Below the pieces are notes generated by a model that saw nothing but the letters and a program-made list of their open reading frames with translations, was not told the origin of the DNA and did not search any database. DNA of 64,000 bases from Steroidobacteraceae bacterium. Its GTDB lineage: Bacteria; Pseudomonadota; Gammaproteobacteria; Steroidobacterales; Steroidobacteraceae. A program made the position numbers and the translations under genes. Below, one piece after another: positions 1 to 7,583 of the stretch (position 1 is its first letter; each line of letters begins with the position of its first letter). The DNA is taken from the NCBI GenBank assembly GCA_019187185.1, contig JABAQU010000030.1, positions 1-64,000 of the forward strand, in the 5' to 3' direction.

Positions 1-240
1 ATGTCGCTTGAACCGCTGCGAACCCTCGTCGACAATCAGCCCGCTCGGTTGTCGGCCATCGTCAACTGAGCAGGAGTCCAACCACTCCAGATCTCACGAC
101 TCATACACCACGTCGCGGGACACGATCTTTGAGCGAGGTGACAACCTGCGAGTCGGAAAGACTTCCCTTGAAGTCGCAGGTCTGATTCGCGCCTTGAGCC
201 CCAACGAGGGCTGTGGCTTTTCGGTATACCGCCACCGACA

Positions 241-260
241 CCACCAACACCTGTTGGTGG
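241..260. repeat. Perfect inverted repeat (8-bp stem, 4-nt loop)
   Basis: CCACCAAC, loop ACCT, GTTGGTGG. Further GCCACC before it and GGTGGC after it could lengthen the structure imperfectly. No T-run follows on either strand, so a terminator is unlikely. It might be a recombination or protein-binding site of the element. Confidence 0.45.
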
Positions 261-351
261 CAAATCTGGTGGCGAATTCGGGGATTTCAGGGGAAGCGAG
301 GGGACAGAAAGGTTTTTGATTTCAGTAAGTTGCTGATCTTCAAAGTCACTC

Positions 352-382
352 CCCCGAGTTCGAATCCCTCTCTCGACTAACC
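352..382 (+). other. tRNA 3'-end-like sequence (possible old attachment site)
   Basis: The stretch GAGTTCGAATCCCTCTCTCG has the form of a T-loop (TTCGAAT) followed by the 3' half of a T-stem and an acceptor strand. The 5' T-stem half does not pair with it (CCGAG against CCCTC) and no CCA follows, so it is not a working tRNA. It lies in the opposite orientation to tRNA-Leu, so it is not that gene's direct-repeat partner. It may be a remnant of an attachment site from another integration event; this is weak inference. Confidence 0.3.
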
Positions 383-446
383 CGAGGCGAGGAGCCGGTC
401 GCAAGCGTTGCAGGGGTCCGCTGGTCGGTCAGTAGCTGTCCTGAGT

Positions 447-1664
447 TCACGCGACCCGGCGTATGTCGTGGGGATTCATGGCGCGCAACTTGTCGAGATA
501 GTTGGCCCATTCCTGCATTACCCGTCGGCGTGCATCGGTGAACTCAGTCCGATCATAAGCCTGCTGCACGTCACCGCGCTTGGCGTGGGCGAGCTGGGCT
601 TCCAGCACATCCGAGTCGATACCCAGGCGTTTACGCGCAATCGTCCGCAGGGCCGTCCGGAACCCATGGGTAGCGTGTGTGCCTTGAAAGCCCATCTCGC
701 GCAGGGCCTTGCTCAGTGTGTCACGGTGCAGGTGTTCGGTCTTCTGACGCGCAAGAGCGGGGAAGACGTACTTTCTGCCTTGTGTCCACGCAAGCATTCG
801 TTGGAGCTGCTCTACGGCCTGTCGGGGCAGGGGGACCAGGTGAGGCTTGCGCATCTTCATCTTGCGCGCGGGGATTGACCATTCGGCGTCCACGAGGTTG
901 AACTCGGCCCATTCGGCTGCGGCGACCAAGCCTGGGCGCTGTGCGGTCAGCAGCGCCAGCGTCAGCGCGGCGCGGGTCACGGGGATCTGGTATTCATCGA
1001 TGGCCTTCACTACGGCTCGCAGCGAGGCAGGATCCGTGGCAGCCGGGATGTGGCCCTTCTCATGCCGTGGCAGCACACCGCGAAGCGATAGTAGCCGGCC
1101 GTCGTCCCGGAGCTCTTCCTGGATGGCGTAGTTCACGATCCCGCAGAGGTACTGTCGGGCTTTCCTTGCGAGAGACGGCGGGATCCCCTGAATGGCATGG
1201 GCAGCATCCTTTGACTTCATCGTGGTGATGGACTGTCGGCGGAGGGCAGGGACGAGGTAGGTGTTGGTGACGTACGCCGCCTTGCGGTATGTCTCTTCAG
1301 CCCAGCCGGTTTGCTTGTGGGCCAGCCATGCGGCCGCGACCTTTGGGAAGGCGGCTTCTGCGACTCTCAGGTCGGCGGTTTTTCGATCGGCCTTCGCGGC
1401 TAAGGGATCGGTTCCATTGCGCAGTTGGGCGCGCGCTTCTTCACGCCGGCGACGCGCCTCGGCCAGACCGACTTCCGGGTACACGCCCAGTGCGAGCAGG
1501 CGCTCCCGCCCGGCGAAGCGATAGGCCATGCGCCAATACCGGGAGCCATTTGCGCGTACGTCCAGGTACATGCCACCGCCATCGAAGTGCTTCCTCGCCG
1601 GCGCTCCGGCGCAAGCCAGAGTCTTGATGCTCAGGGCTGTGAGTTTGTCCGTTTCATTCGCCAT
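447..1664 (-). CDS. P4-type tyrosine recombinase / integrase
   Basis: Catalyses site-specific integration and excision of a mobile element, here at tRNA-Leu. The start is set at the ATG at 1664 (protein begins MANETDK, 405 aa). The open frame runs on to 1844, but that extra part crosses the repeat region and does not look like protein. The N-terminus (about 1-95) matches the Arm-binding DUF4102-type domain, with a DGGGMYLDV motif and LGVYPEVGLAEAR. A core-binding domain follows (about 105-195), then the catalytic domain. The full active site is visible: Arg243 in QRPG, Lys about 268-270, His333-Gly-Phe-Arg336, His360 and Tyr370 in AYDR. The enzyme therefore looks intact. It is transcribed away from the tRNA 3' end 237 bp away, the usual arrangement for P4-family islands. 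The rest of the island should lie left of the window. Confidence 0.93.
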   Translation of the reverse strand: MANETDKLTALSIKTLACAGAPARKHFDGGGMYLDVRANGSRYWRMAYRFAGRERLLALGVYPEVGLAEARRRREEARAQLRNGTDPLAAKADRKTADLRVAEAAFPKVAAAWLAHKQTGWAEETYRKAAYVTNTYLVPALRRQSITTMKSKDAAHAIQGIPPSLARKARQYLCGIVNYAIQEELRDDGRLLSLRGVLPRHEKGHIPAATDPASLRAVVKAIDEYQIPVTRAALTLALLTAQRPGLVAAAEWAEFNLVDAEWSIPARKMKMRKPHLVPLPRQAVEQLQRMLAWTQGRKYVFPALARQKTEHLHRDTLSKALREMGFQGTHATHGFRTALRTIARKRLGIDSDVLEAQLAHAKRGDVQQAYDRTEFTDARRRVMQEWANYLDKLRAMNPHDIRRVA

Positions 1665-1725
1665 CGTGGCCACCCTGGAGGATGTACGTGGGAGGATGAA
1701 TTTTGGTTTGCGATGTTGCCCGGTC

Positions 1726-1788
1726 GATACCCACAAAAGTGGGCACAACTTGTGAGTAACACTGTGATACCCACAATTGTACCCACAC
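1726..1788. repeat. Short repeats upstream of the integrase (candidate arm-type sites)
   Basis: GATACCCACAA occurs twice (1726-1736 and 1766-1776), a third TACCCACA follows at 1780-1787, and an inverted copy GTGGGCACA lies at 1739-1747. The cluster sits between the integrase start and the tRNA. That is where P4-family integrases usually keep arm-binding sites and their own regulated promoter. The role is inferred from position and repetition. Confidence 0.5.
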
Positions 1789-1830
1789 GAAGCCCGGGGT
1801 TGCCTGGTTCGCCGTGAGATCGCCAGAGTC

Positions 1831-1861
1831 GAAAAACCCCGCAATAAGCAGGGTTCTGGCG
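1831..1861 (-). terminator. Rho-independent terminator downstream of tRNA-Leu
   Basis: Read on the minus strand, an AACCC-TGC / GCG-GGGTT hairpin with a TTATT loop and one mismatch is followed at once by TTTTT (1832-1836). It starts about 45 nt after the tRNA 3' end, as expected for a tRNA terminator. An outer 7-bp inverted repeat (CGCCAGA at 1821-1827 with TCTGGCG at 1855-1861) surrounds it. It lies on the element side of the tRNA, so it may have arrived with the element or mark a left-shifted crossover. Confidence 0.65.
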
Positions 1862-1900
1862 TGGATCAGAGACTTTCTGAGATGCCCTGAAATAGGGTCA

Positions 1901-1985
1901 TGGTGCCCAGGAGAGGACTCGAACCTCCACGGTGTTACCCGCTAGCACCTGAAGCTAGTGCGTCTACCAATTTCGCCACCTGGGC
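1901..1985 (-). tRNA. tRNA-Leu (anticodon CAG)
   Basis: On the minus strand the gene begins GCCCAGG and ends CCTGGGC plus A and an encoded CCA, so the acceptor stem pairs perfectly. The anticodon stem CTAGC/GCTAG encloses the loop TTCAGGT, giving CAG (decodes CUG). The T-arm is GGAGG-TTCGAGT-CCTCT-like, and there is a short variable arm with GGGTAACACC, as in class II leucine tRNAs. It has a consensus promoter (1999-2027) and a terminator (1831-1861). Its 3' end is the likely integration target of the neighbouring integrase. Confidence 0.95.
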
Positions 1986-1998
1986 AGATGGGCCGCGA

Positions 1999-2027
1999 AA
2001 TCTACGCATGGGCCCCCGCGCTGTCAA
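1999..2027 (-). promoter_or_regulatory. Sigma-70 promoter of tRNA-Leu
   Basis: On the minus strand there is a perfect -35 TTGACA (2022-2027), a 17-bp spacer and a -10 TAGATT (1999-2004), with the tRNA starting 13 bp later. The -35 lies only 7 bp before the rnr start codon on the other strand, so the two genes share this 49-bp gap. Confidence 0.75.
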
Positions 2028-2034
2028 TTAGGCT

Positions 2035-4092
2035 ATGCAGATGAAGAAAAGGACCCGCAAGGCCGCTGCGCCCGGCAAGAGCAAGCGCGGCGCCCACCCG
2101 ACCCAGCGGCGCCATGCGCCCGCGATGCACGCGTCCCGGGTGGGAGCGCGCGCGCGCATCAAGGCCGCGACCGGCCCGATGCCACAGGGGCCGGTCGAGG
2201 GCACGGTCAGCGCGCATCGTGCGGGCTATGGCTTTGCCCGCGTCGAGGGCATGACCGATTCCGTGTTCATCCGGCCCGCCGCGATGTCGGCGCTGATGCA
2301 CGGCGATCGCATCCGTCTCACCGTGAGCCGCGACCACTCGGGGCGCTTCAGCGGCGAGGTGCTCGGCGTCGTCGAGCACGGTGTGCGCGCCTTCCTCGGC
2401 ACGATCGACATCGAGGGGCGCACGGCGTGGGCCGTGTCCGCCGACCGGCGGCTCGCGCTGCGCTGCCAGGTGGCCGCGCAGGACCTCGGCGGCGCGCGCC
2501 ATGGCGACTGGGTCATCGCGGAGGTCACGCGCTATCCGGGTGGCAAGGGCGGCGCGCAGGCGCGCATCGTGCGTCGGCTCGATCCCGACCGGCCGGTCGA
2601 ACTCGCGACCGAAACCGCGATCGCGCGCTTTGCATTGCCCGCGGACTTCGCGCCCGCCGTGCGGCGGGAAGCCGCCGCGTGGGGCGAGACGGTCGACGCG
2701 CAGGAGGCCGCGCGCCGCGTCGATCTGCGTGCGCTGCCGCTCGTGACGATCGACGGCGAGGATGCGCGCGATTTCGACGACGCCGTGTACGCCGAGCCGC
2801 ATCCGGCGGGCTTCAGGCTGATCGTCGCCATTGCGGATGTCAGCCACTACGTGCGGCCCGGCGGCGCGCTCGACGAGGAGGCGCAGCGGCGCGGCACGTC
2901 GGTGTATTTCCCGCGACGCGTGATCCCGATGCTGCCCGCGGAGCTTTCCGATCACCTGTGCTCGCTGCAGCCACGGGTCGACCGGCTGTGCTTCGCGGCC
3001 GACATGATCGTCACGAAGCAGGGCCAGCTGAAGGAGTCGCGGTTCTATCCCGCGGTGATGCACTCGGCGGCGCGCCTCACGTACGGGCAGGCATTCGCGG
3101 CGCTGTTCGAAGGGCGCCCGCAGGCGCGCGCGGAACTCGGCCACCTCGTCGATCGCCTGCTGCCGCTCGTCGACCTCTACCGCGCGTTGCACAAGGCGCG
3201 CAGCCGTCGCGGCGCACTCGATTTCGATGCGCCGGAAGCCCGCTTCGAGATCGACGCGCAGGATCGGGTCCGCGGCATCGTGCTCGCCTCGCGCAATGAC
3301 GCGCACCGGCTGATCGAGGAATGCATGATCCTCGCGAATGTCGCCGTGGCGCTCGAGCTCGGCCGGCAACGGATCGGCACGCTCTATCGTGTCCACGGCA
3401 AGCCCGAGGAGGAAAAGCTCGACCGCCTGCTCGCCACGCTCGCAGCGCTCGGGATTCCCGCCGAGATTCCGGAGAACGTGACGCCGCGCGATATCCGGCA
3501 GATCTCGCAGCGCCTCGGGTCCTCTCCGGCGCGCGCGTTCGTCGAGTCGCTCATCGTGCGCTCGATGCCGCAGGCGATCTACCAGGCCGCGAACATCGGC
3601 CACTTCGGGCTCGCGCTCGGCGCCTACGCTCACTTCACGTCGCCGATCCGCCGCTACCCGGACCTCGTCGTGCACCGGACGCTGAAGGCGCGCCTCGGTG
3701 TCGCGCCGCCCGTCGCTGTGCGTTATGACGAGGCGACGCTGGCGCGGCTCGGCGAGTCGACCACGCAGCTCGAGAAGCGCGCGGACGAGGCAGACCGGTA
3801 CGTCGATCTCTTCCTCAAGTGCTGCTGGCTGCGCGAGCGGCTCGGGCAGACGTTCGAGGGGCTCGTCACCGCCGTCGTCGAGTTCGGCTGCTTCGTGCAG
3901 ATTCTCGAGATCGGCGCCGACGGGCTGCTGCACACGGCAGCGCTCAACGACGACGTGTACGAACTCGACGCCGGTGGTCACGCGTGGATCGGACGGACCT
4001 CGAAGCGCCGGCTCGGGCTCGGCGAACGCATCCGCGTCACCGTGACGAATGCGAATCCCGTCGAGGGGCTGATCGATCTCGAACTCGCCTGA
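2035..4092 (+). CDS. rnr: Ribonuclease R (RNB-family 3'-5' exoribonuclease)
   Basis: Degrades structured RNA from the 3' end and takes part in rRNA and mRNA quality control in the cytoplasm. The 685-aa protein has a basic N-terminal tail (KKRTRK...), OB/cold-shock domains (about 50-190), the RNB catalytic domain (about 228-560) and a C-terminal S1 domain (about 600-685). The metal-binding motif DGEDARDFDDA carries Asp240, Asp246, Asp248 and Asp249. The RNB signature HFTSPIRRYPDLVVHR is also present. It is shorter than E. coli RNase R (about 800 aa), mainly at the ends, but all domains are there. A second in-frame ATG at 2041 is equally possible as start. It stands alone, divergent from tRNA-Leu, and ends 4 bp from the convergent response-regulator gene. 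Confidence 0.93.
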   Translation: MQMKKRTRKAAAPGKSKRGAHPTQRRHAPAMHASRVGARARIKAATGPMPQGPVEGTVSAHRAGYGFARVEGMTDSVFIRPAAMSALMHGDRIRLTVSRDHSGRFSGEVLGVVEHGVRAFLGTIDIEGRTAWAVSADRRLALRCQVAAQDLGGARHGDWVIAEVTRYPGGKGGAQARIVRRLDPDRPVELATETAIARFALPADFAPAVRREAAAWGETVDAQEAARRVDLRALPLVTIDGEDARDFDDAVYAEPHPAGFRLIVAIADVSHYVRPGGALDEEAQRRGTSVYFPRRVIPMLPAELSDHLCSLQPRVDRLCFAADMIVTKQGQLKESRFYPAVMHSAARLTYGQAFAALFEGRPQARAELGHLVDRLLPLVDLYRALHKARSRRGALDFDAPEARFEIDAQDRVRGIVLASRNDAHRLIEECMILANVAVALELGRQRIGTLYRVHGKPEEEKLDRLLATLAALGIPAEIPENVTPRDIRQISQRLGSSPARAFVESLIVRSMPQAIYQAANIGHFGLALGAYAHFTSPIRRYPDLVVHRTLKARLGVAPPVAVRYDEATLARLGESTTQLEKRADEADRYVDLFLKCCWLRERLGQTFEGLVTAVVEFGCFVQILEIGADGLLHTAALNDDVYELDAGGHAWIGRTSKRRLGLGERIRVTVTNANPVEGLIDLELA

Positions 4093-4096
4093 CAGC

Positions 4097-4735
4097 TCAG
4101 ATCACGCGCAGCGTGATGGCCTTCAGCACCGCGCGGGTCCGGTCGCGGGTGCCGAGCTTGCCGAGGATCGACGAGACGTAGTTCTTGACGGTGCCTTCGG
4201 CGAGGAACACGGAACGGGCGATCTCGCGGTTCGAGTAGCCGCCTGCGAGCAGGCGCAGGATCGCGACTTCGCGCTCGCTGAAGTTGGCGACCGGCTCGTC
4301 GGCCTCGTGATAGCGGTAGCGTGCGCGCACGGCCTCGGTGCTGACGGGGGCGAGCAGGCTCTCGCCGGCAGCCACGCGGCCGATCGCGTCGCGCAGGTCT
4401 TCGGGCGTGGCATCCTTCAGCAGGAATCCCTGCGCGCCGGCGCGCGTCGCGCGCAGCAGCAGTTCGGGCTCGTCGAACGTGGTCAGCAGCAGCACGGGTG
4501 TCGCATCGCCGCGTGCACGCAGCGCCTCGAGCGCCTGCAGGCCATCGAGCCCAGGCATGCGAATGTCACACAGCACGACATCCACCGTCTGTCCGGCCAG
4601 GCAGTCGAGCAGCGCACGACCCTCTCCGGCCTCGACCACGACGGCGATTCCCTGGGCGTCGAGCAACGCCTTGAGGCCGGCGCGGACGATCGCCTGGTCG
4701 TCCGCGAGCGCAATGCGCAGCGCATTCGCGTTCAT
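4097..4735 (-). CDS. NarL/LuxR-family response regulator
   Basis: DNA-binding response regulator of a two-component system. It has an N-terminal receiver domain (about 5-120) with acidic pocket DD at 12-13, phospho-acceptor Asp57 in VVLCDIRMPG and Lys in FLLKDATPE. The C-terminal LuxR-type helix-turn-helix (about 145-205) contains SEREVAILRLLAGGYSNREIA and VKNYVSSILGKL. The 212-aa length is normal. The start overlaps the stop of the upstream kinase as ATGA, so the two are co-transcribed and probably translationally coupled. It most resembles the DesR/LiaR-like branch. The stimulus and targets are unknown. Confidence 0.9.
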   Translation of the reverse strand: MNANALRIALADDQAIVRAGLKALLDAQGIAVVVEAGEGRALLDCLAGQTVDVVLCDIRMPGLDGLQALEALRARGDATPVLLLTTFDEPELLLRATRAGAQGFLLKDATPEDLRDAIGRVAAGESLLAPVSTEAVRARYRYHEADEPVANFSEREVAILRLLAGGYSNREIARSVFLAEGTVKNYVSSILGKLGTRDRTRAVLKAITLRVI

Positions 4736-5823
4736 GCCGGCACGGTCGCGACGATGCGCAGTGCGCCGCCCTTGCCCGTCGAAAACGTGAGCGCGCCGCC
4801 GTGCGCCGCGAGCCGTTCACGCATGCCTGCAAGACCGTGCCCCTCGCGCAGCGGTCCGCGCAGGCGCCCGTCATCTTCAATTGCAAGTTCCAGTTGCGAT
4901 GCGCGCCTCGCGAGCGTCACGGTCACTTCTCCGGCACCGGCATGGCGGGCGCTGTTCGTCAGTGCTTCCTGCACGACCCGCAGCACCGTGTCGGCGAGGG
5001 CGGGATCGGTGATGCGCACATTGTCGGCGATGTGCAGCACAAGGCGCGGCTTCGGCAGCGGTGCGGCCAGCGCGCGCAACGCGGTTGCGAGATCGAGTCC
5101 GCCACTGTCCCGCAGCGAGTGCACGACAGAGCGGATCTCGTCGAGGAGGTCCTGGGACAGCCGGCGGGCGGTCGCGATTGCGTCGCGGCCCGCGAGCGCG
5201 GGATCCGCCTCGAGCGCGCGCAGGTTCAGGATGAGCGCGGTGAGCTTGTGCCCCGCGACGTCGTGCAGTTCGCGCGCGACGCGCAGGCGTTCGGTGTCCC
5301 GCGCGCTGTCGGCGAGCAGCGCGCGCGTGGCGAGGAGGTCGGCGTTGACGAGCGTGAGCCGGTCGCGCGCCGCTTCGGCGCGGCGTGCGAAATGGGCAAT
5401 CAGGGCGGCGAACGCCTGGAAACTGAGGAACACCACAGTGACGAGGAGCGCGCGCGCATCCCTGATGCCGCCGAGCGCGAAATAGAGCGCCAGATTCACG
5501 GCGAACAGCAGGGCGAGCGCGAAACCGGGCGGGCAACGGAGGGTGAGCTGCGCGGCGAGGATCACGAGAAGCGCCGGCGTCACGCCGTTGTCCGGCACGA
5601 GCCGGACGAGCAGGAGCGCGCAGAGTGCCTCGAGCAGCAGGAAGATGGCGATCGTCCACGCCTGGCTTGCGACATTGCCGAGGACATAGGCAACGGCGAA
5701 ACCGGCCATCGCGAGCCAGGCGAGCGCCGCGCCCTCGCGCGGCAGCAGCAGCGCGACCGCGAGCCAGCAGAGGAGCGCCGGCACATTGAACGGCAGCGCG
5801 AGCGTGTGCCGGAAGCGGGACAT
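4732..5823 (-). CDS. DesK/LiaS-like membrane sensor histidine kinase
   Basis: Sensor kinase partner of the response regulator encoded next to it. The 363-aa form begins MSRFRHT. An upstream in-frame ATG at 5895 would add 24 residues of unlikely character; neither start has a strong ribosome-binding site. Five to six hydrophobic segments fill about residues 10-145. A coiled linker follows, then the HisKA_3 dimerisation motif ARELHDVAGHKLTALILNL with phospho-acceptor His187. The HATPase domain has VVQEALTNSARHAGA and DDG/GHGLAGMRERL boxes. There is no large periplasmic domain, so it probably senses membrane state or a small hydrophobic signal within the bilayer, as DesK does; this is inference. 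Confidence 0.87.
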   Translation of the reverse strand: MSRFRHTLALPFNVPALLCWLAVALLLPREGAALAWLAMAGFAVAYVLGNVASQAWTIAIFLLLEALCALLLVRLVPDNGVTPALLVILAAQLTLRCPPGFALALLFAVNLALYFALGGIRDARALLVTVVFLSFQAFAALIAHFARRAEAARDRLTLVNADLLATRALLADSARDTERLRVARELHDVAGHKLTALILNLRALEADPALAGRDAIATARRLSQDLLDEIRSVVHSLRDSGGLDLATALRALAAPLPKPRLVLHIADNVRITDPALADTVLRVVQEALTNSARHAGAGEVTVTLARRASQLELAIEDDGRLRGPLREGHGLAGMRERLAAHGGALTFSTGKGGALRIVATVPA

Positions 5824-5974
5824 GCGCGGATGCTGCGGGGCGCTCGCCGGCGAGGCAAGGTGCGGGATGCAGAAAGTGACTTCCGGCACGTCCACGCGAT
5901 GACAGGCGGCACTTCGACAGCCGTGTGCGCGGGATCAGGCTGTCAGGCACCCGATCCCTTTCCGGAGGCGCACC

Positions 5975-6649
5975 ATGTCGACTTACCAGACGCTCGTTGC
6001 ACTGCACGGACTCGCCGGCGGCGTCGCGCTCGTGACGTTCTGGGCGGCCGCATTCCTGCGCAAGGGGAGCCTTCGCCACCGCCGCGTGGGGCAGGTTTTC
6101 CTGGTTGCGATGGTCGGCATACTCGTGACGGCGACGCCGATGGCCTGGATCATCCATCGCGCCGGCAAGCTGGTCATTGCAGCTTTTCTTGCCTACCTCG
6201 TGGTCATCATCGCAGCGGCCACGTGGAGGCAGTGGCGTGCCGTGCGCGACCGCGCCCGCATCGATCGCTACGCGGGACCAGTGTTCGTCGCACTCGCGCT
6301 GCTGTCCGTGCTGGCCGGCACGGCCGTGCTCGCGCTCGGGATTCGTGTCGGCTCGCCGCTCCTGATGGGCTTTTCCGTCGTGGGCCTGTTCACCGGGAGC
6401 CAGCAGCTCTACGCCCGGCTGCATCGCGAGCGGCTCGCTGCGAGGCGGCGCTGGTGGCTCTCCGAGCACTACTCGGCGGCGATCGCGAACGGTTCCGCCG
6501 TACACATCGCGTTCTTTGCGATCGGCCTGCCGCGACTGCTGCCGGCGTTCGCCAACAGTGCCTGGGCTTACGTCGGCTGGTTCGCGCCGCTGCTGGTGGC
6601 CATCGCCGTGCTGCGCTGGCTCGATCGACGCGAGCGGGCGTTCGGGTAA
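5975..6649 (+). CDS. Multi-pass membrane protein of unknown function (DUF2306-like)
   Basis: A 224-aa protein with about six or seven hydrophobic helices, starting MSTYQTLVALHGLAGG. The early His with a GxxRHRRVG loop (about 32-40) and a later LLMGFSVVGLFTGSQQLY segment resemble DUF2306-type proteins, but that assignment is tentative. There are no enzyme motifs. It stands on the plus strand 151 bp from the divergent kinase and 12 bp ahead of rlmB, so it may share a transcript with rlmB. Confidence 0.6.
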   Translation: MSTYQTLVALHGLAGGVALVTFWAAAFLRKGSLRHRRVGQVFLVAMVGILVTATPMAWIIHRAGKLVIAAFLAYLVVIIAAATWRQWRAVRDRARIDRYAGPVFVALALLSVLAGTAVLALGIRVGSPLLMGFSVVGLFTGSQQLYARLHRERLAARRRWWLSEHYSAAIANGSAVHIAFFAIGLPRLLPAFANSAWAYVGWFAPLLVAIAVLRWLDRRERAFG

Positions 6650-6661
6650 GCTGCGGGGCGC

Positions 6662-7450
6662 ATGGGTACCCCTGAACGAATCCACGGCCTGCATGCAGTG
6701 AAGGCGGTGCTCGCACGCGACCCGGCGCGTGTCGTGCAATTGAGCCTCGCCGATCGGCGCGAGGACCGCAGGATCGCGGAGCTCGAAGCGATGGCGCGCA
6801 AGGCAGGCGTGGCGGTGCGCCGGGTCGATGGGCACGCGCTCGCGAAACTGGCGGGCGAGGCCGTTCACCAGGGCGTCGTCGCCGACGTGCGCCCGATGCC
6901 GCCGTGGACGGAAGACGACCTGCTCGCGGCGCTCCGTGACGCCAGTTCGCCGCTCGTGCTCGCGCTCGACGGCGTGCAGGACCCGCACAATCTCGGCGCC
7001 TGCCTGCGTACCGCGGATGCCTGTGGCGCGCTCGCCGTGCTCGTGCCGAAGGACCGCGCCGCACAGGTCAACGCCACCGTCCGCAAGGTCGCGGCGGGCG
7101 CGGCCGAGACGACGCCCGTGGTGGCCGTGACGAACCTCTCCCGGACTCTGAAGTTGCTGAAGGACGCGGGCCTCTGGGTGGTCGGAGCGGCGGGGGAGGC
7201 CGACCGCCTTGCCCCGGAGACCGACCTCACGGGCCCATTGGTGCTGGTGATGGGTGCAGAAGGTAGCGGGTTACGCGAACTTACCCGCAAGAACTGCGAT
7301 TTTCTGGTCAGATTGCCGCAATTTGGGGCTGTCGAGAGCCTGAATGTCTCCGTCGCAGCCGGCATGCTGCTCTACGAAGCCACCCGCCAGCGCCTGGGTG
7401 CGGCGAACAAGGCGCTCGCAGCCATTCCGGCCGATCCACGTTCGGGCTGA
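6662..7450 (+). CDS. rlmB: 23S rRNA (guanosine-2'-O-)-methyltransferase RlmB
   Basis: SpoU-family enzyme that methylates the ribose of G2251 in the 23S rRNA P-loop, using S-adenosylmethionine. The 262-aa length is standard. An N-terminal substrate-binding domain (about 1-80, IHGLHAVKAVL) precedes the knotted SPOUT domain. That domain shows motif 1 LDGVQDPHNLGACLRTADA (about 102-120), motif 2 LVMGAEGSGL (about 195-204) and motif 3 ESLNVSVAAGMLLYE (about 222-236). It lies directly upstream of the rpsF operon but has a separate promoter after it. In many gammaproteobacteria rlmB is also near rnr, as here. Confidence 0.93.
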   Translation: MGTPERIHGLHAVKAVLARDPARVVQLSLADRREDRRIAELEAMARKAGVAVRRVDGHALAKLAGEAVHQGVVADVRPMPPWTEDDLLAALRDASSPLVLALDGVQDPHNLGACLRTADACGALAVLVPKDRAAQVNATVRKVAAGAAETTPVVAVTNLSRTLKLLKDAGLWVVGAAGEADRLAPETDLTGPLVLVMGAEGSGLRELTRKNCDFLVRLPQFGAVESLNVSVAAGMLLYEATRQRLGAANKALAAIPADPRSG

Positions 7451-7492
7451 AAGCCACCAGCGATCCGCCATGGGCTTTCCGCCCGCGCCGCA

Positions 7493-7521
7493 TTGCAGGG
7501 GGGCGGCCATTCCGGTATCTT
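7493..7521 (+). promoter_or_regulatory. Promoter of the rpsF-rpsR-rplI operon
   Basis: TTGCAG (7493-7498), a 17-bp spacer and TATCTT (7516-7521) lie 62 bp before the rpsF start. The spacing is ideal and the hexamers are moderate matches. It falls in the 133-bp gap after rlmB. Confidence 0.5.
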
Positions 7522-7583
7522 CGCGCGCCTTTCCTTGCCCCACTGCCGCGCCTCGGCAGGGGGTCACCCCATAAGGAGACCAC

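Larger units (their letters stand above)
1..446. other. Left flank of the integrated element; no confident gene
   Basis: I see no ORF here with recognisable protein character. One forward frame is open from the window edge to a TGA at 67-69 (22 codons) and could be the tail of a gene entering from the left, but it is too short to judge. The longer open frames look like non-coding translations, rich in Ser, Arg and Pro. The stretch holds a perfect hairpin (241-260) and a tRNA T-arm-like sequence (about 352-382), listed separately. It lies on the integrase side of tRNA-Leu, so it is probably element DNA rather than core chromosome. Confidence 0.5.

Noticed and set aside
331-377. Possible selenocysteine tRNA, because CTTCAAA (anticodon TCA form) precedes the T-arm-like sequence
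   Set aside because: The anticodon stem is weak, the T-stem does not pair, there is no long variable arm or acceptor partner, and no CCA follows.
8-404. Two open frames of 103 and 122 codons in the left flank
   Set aside because: Their composition (Ser/Arg/Pro rich) and overlap with the tRNA-like sequence and hairpin suggest non-coding DNA.
1665-1844. Sixty-residue N-terminal extension of the integrase
   Set aside because: It would be translated through the repeat cluster, and the family's own N-terminus starts at the ATG at 1664.
2002-3981. Antisense frame of 659 codons opposite rnr, and similar frames opposite gltD, radA, sppA and the phoH-bepA region
   Set aside because: All lie opposite well-supported genes and read as low-complexity Arg/His/Ala sequence, as expected in high-GC DNA.
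7449-7479. GAAAGCC/GGCTTTC inverted repeat after rlmB as a terminator
   Set aside because: The loop is 17 nt, no T-run follows, and the promoter of rpsF lies directly after it.
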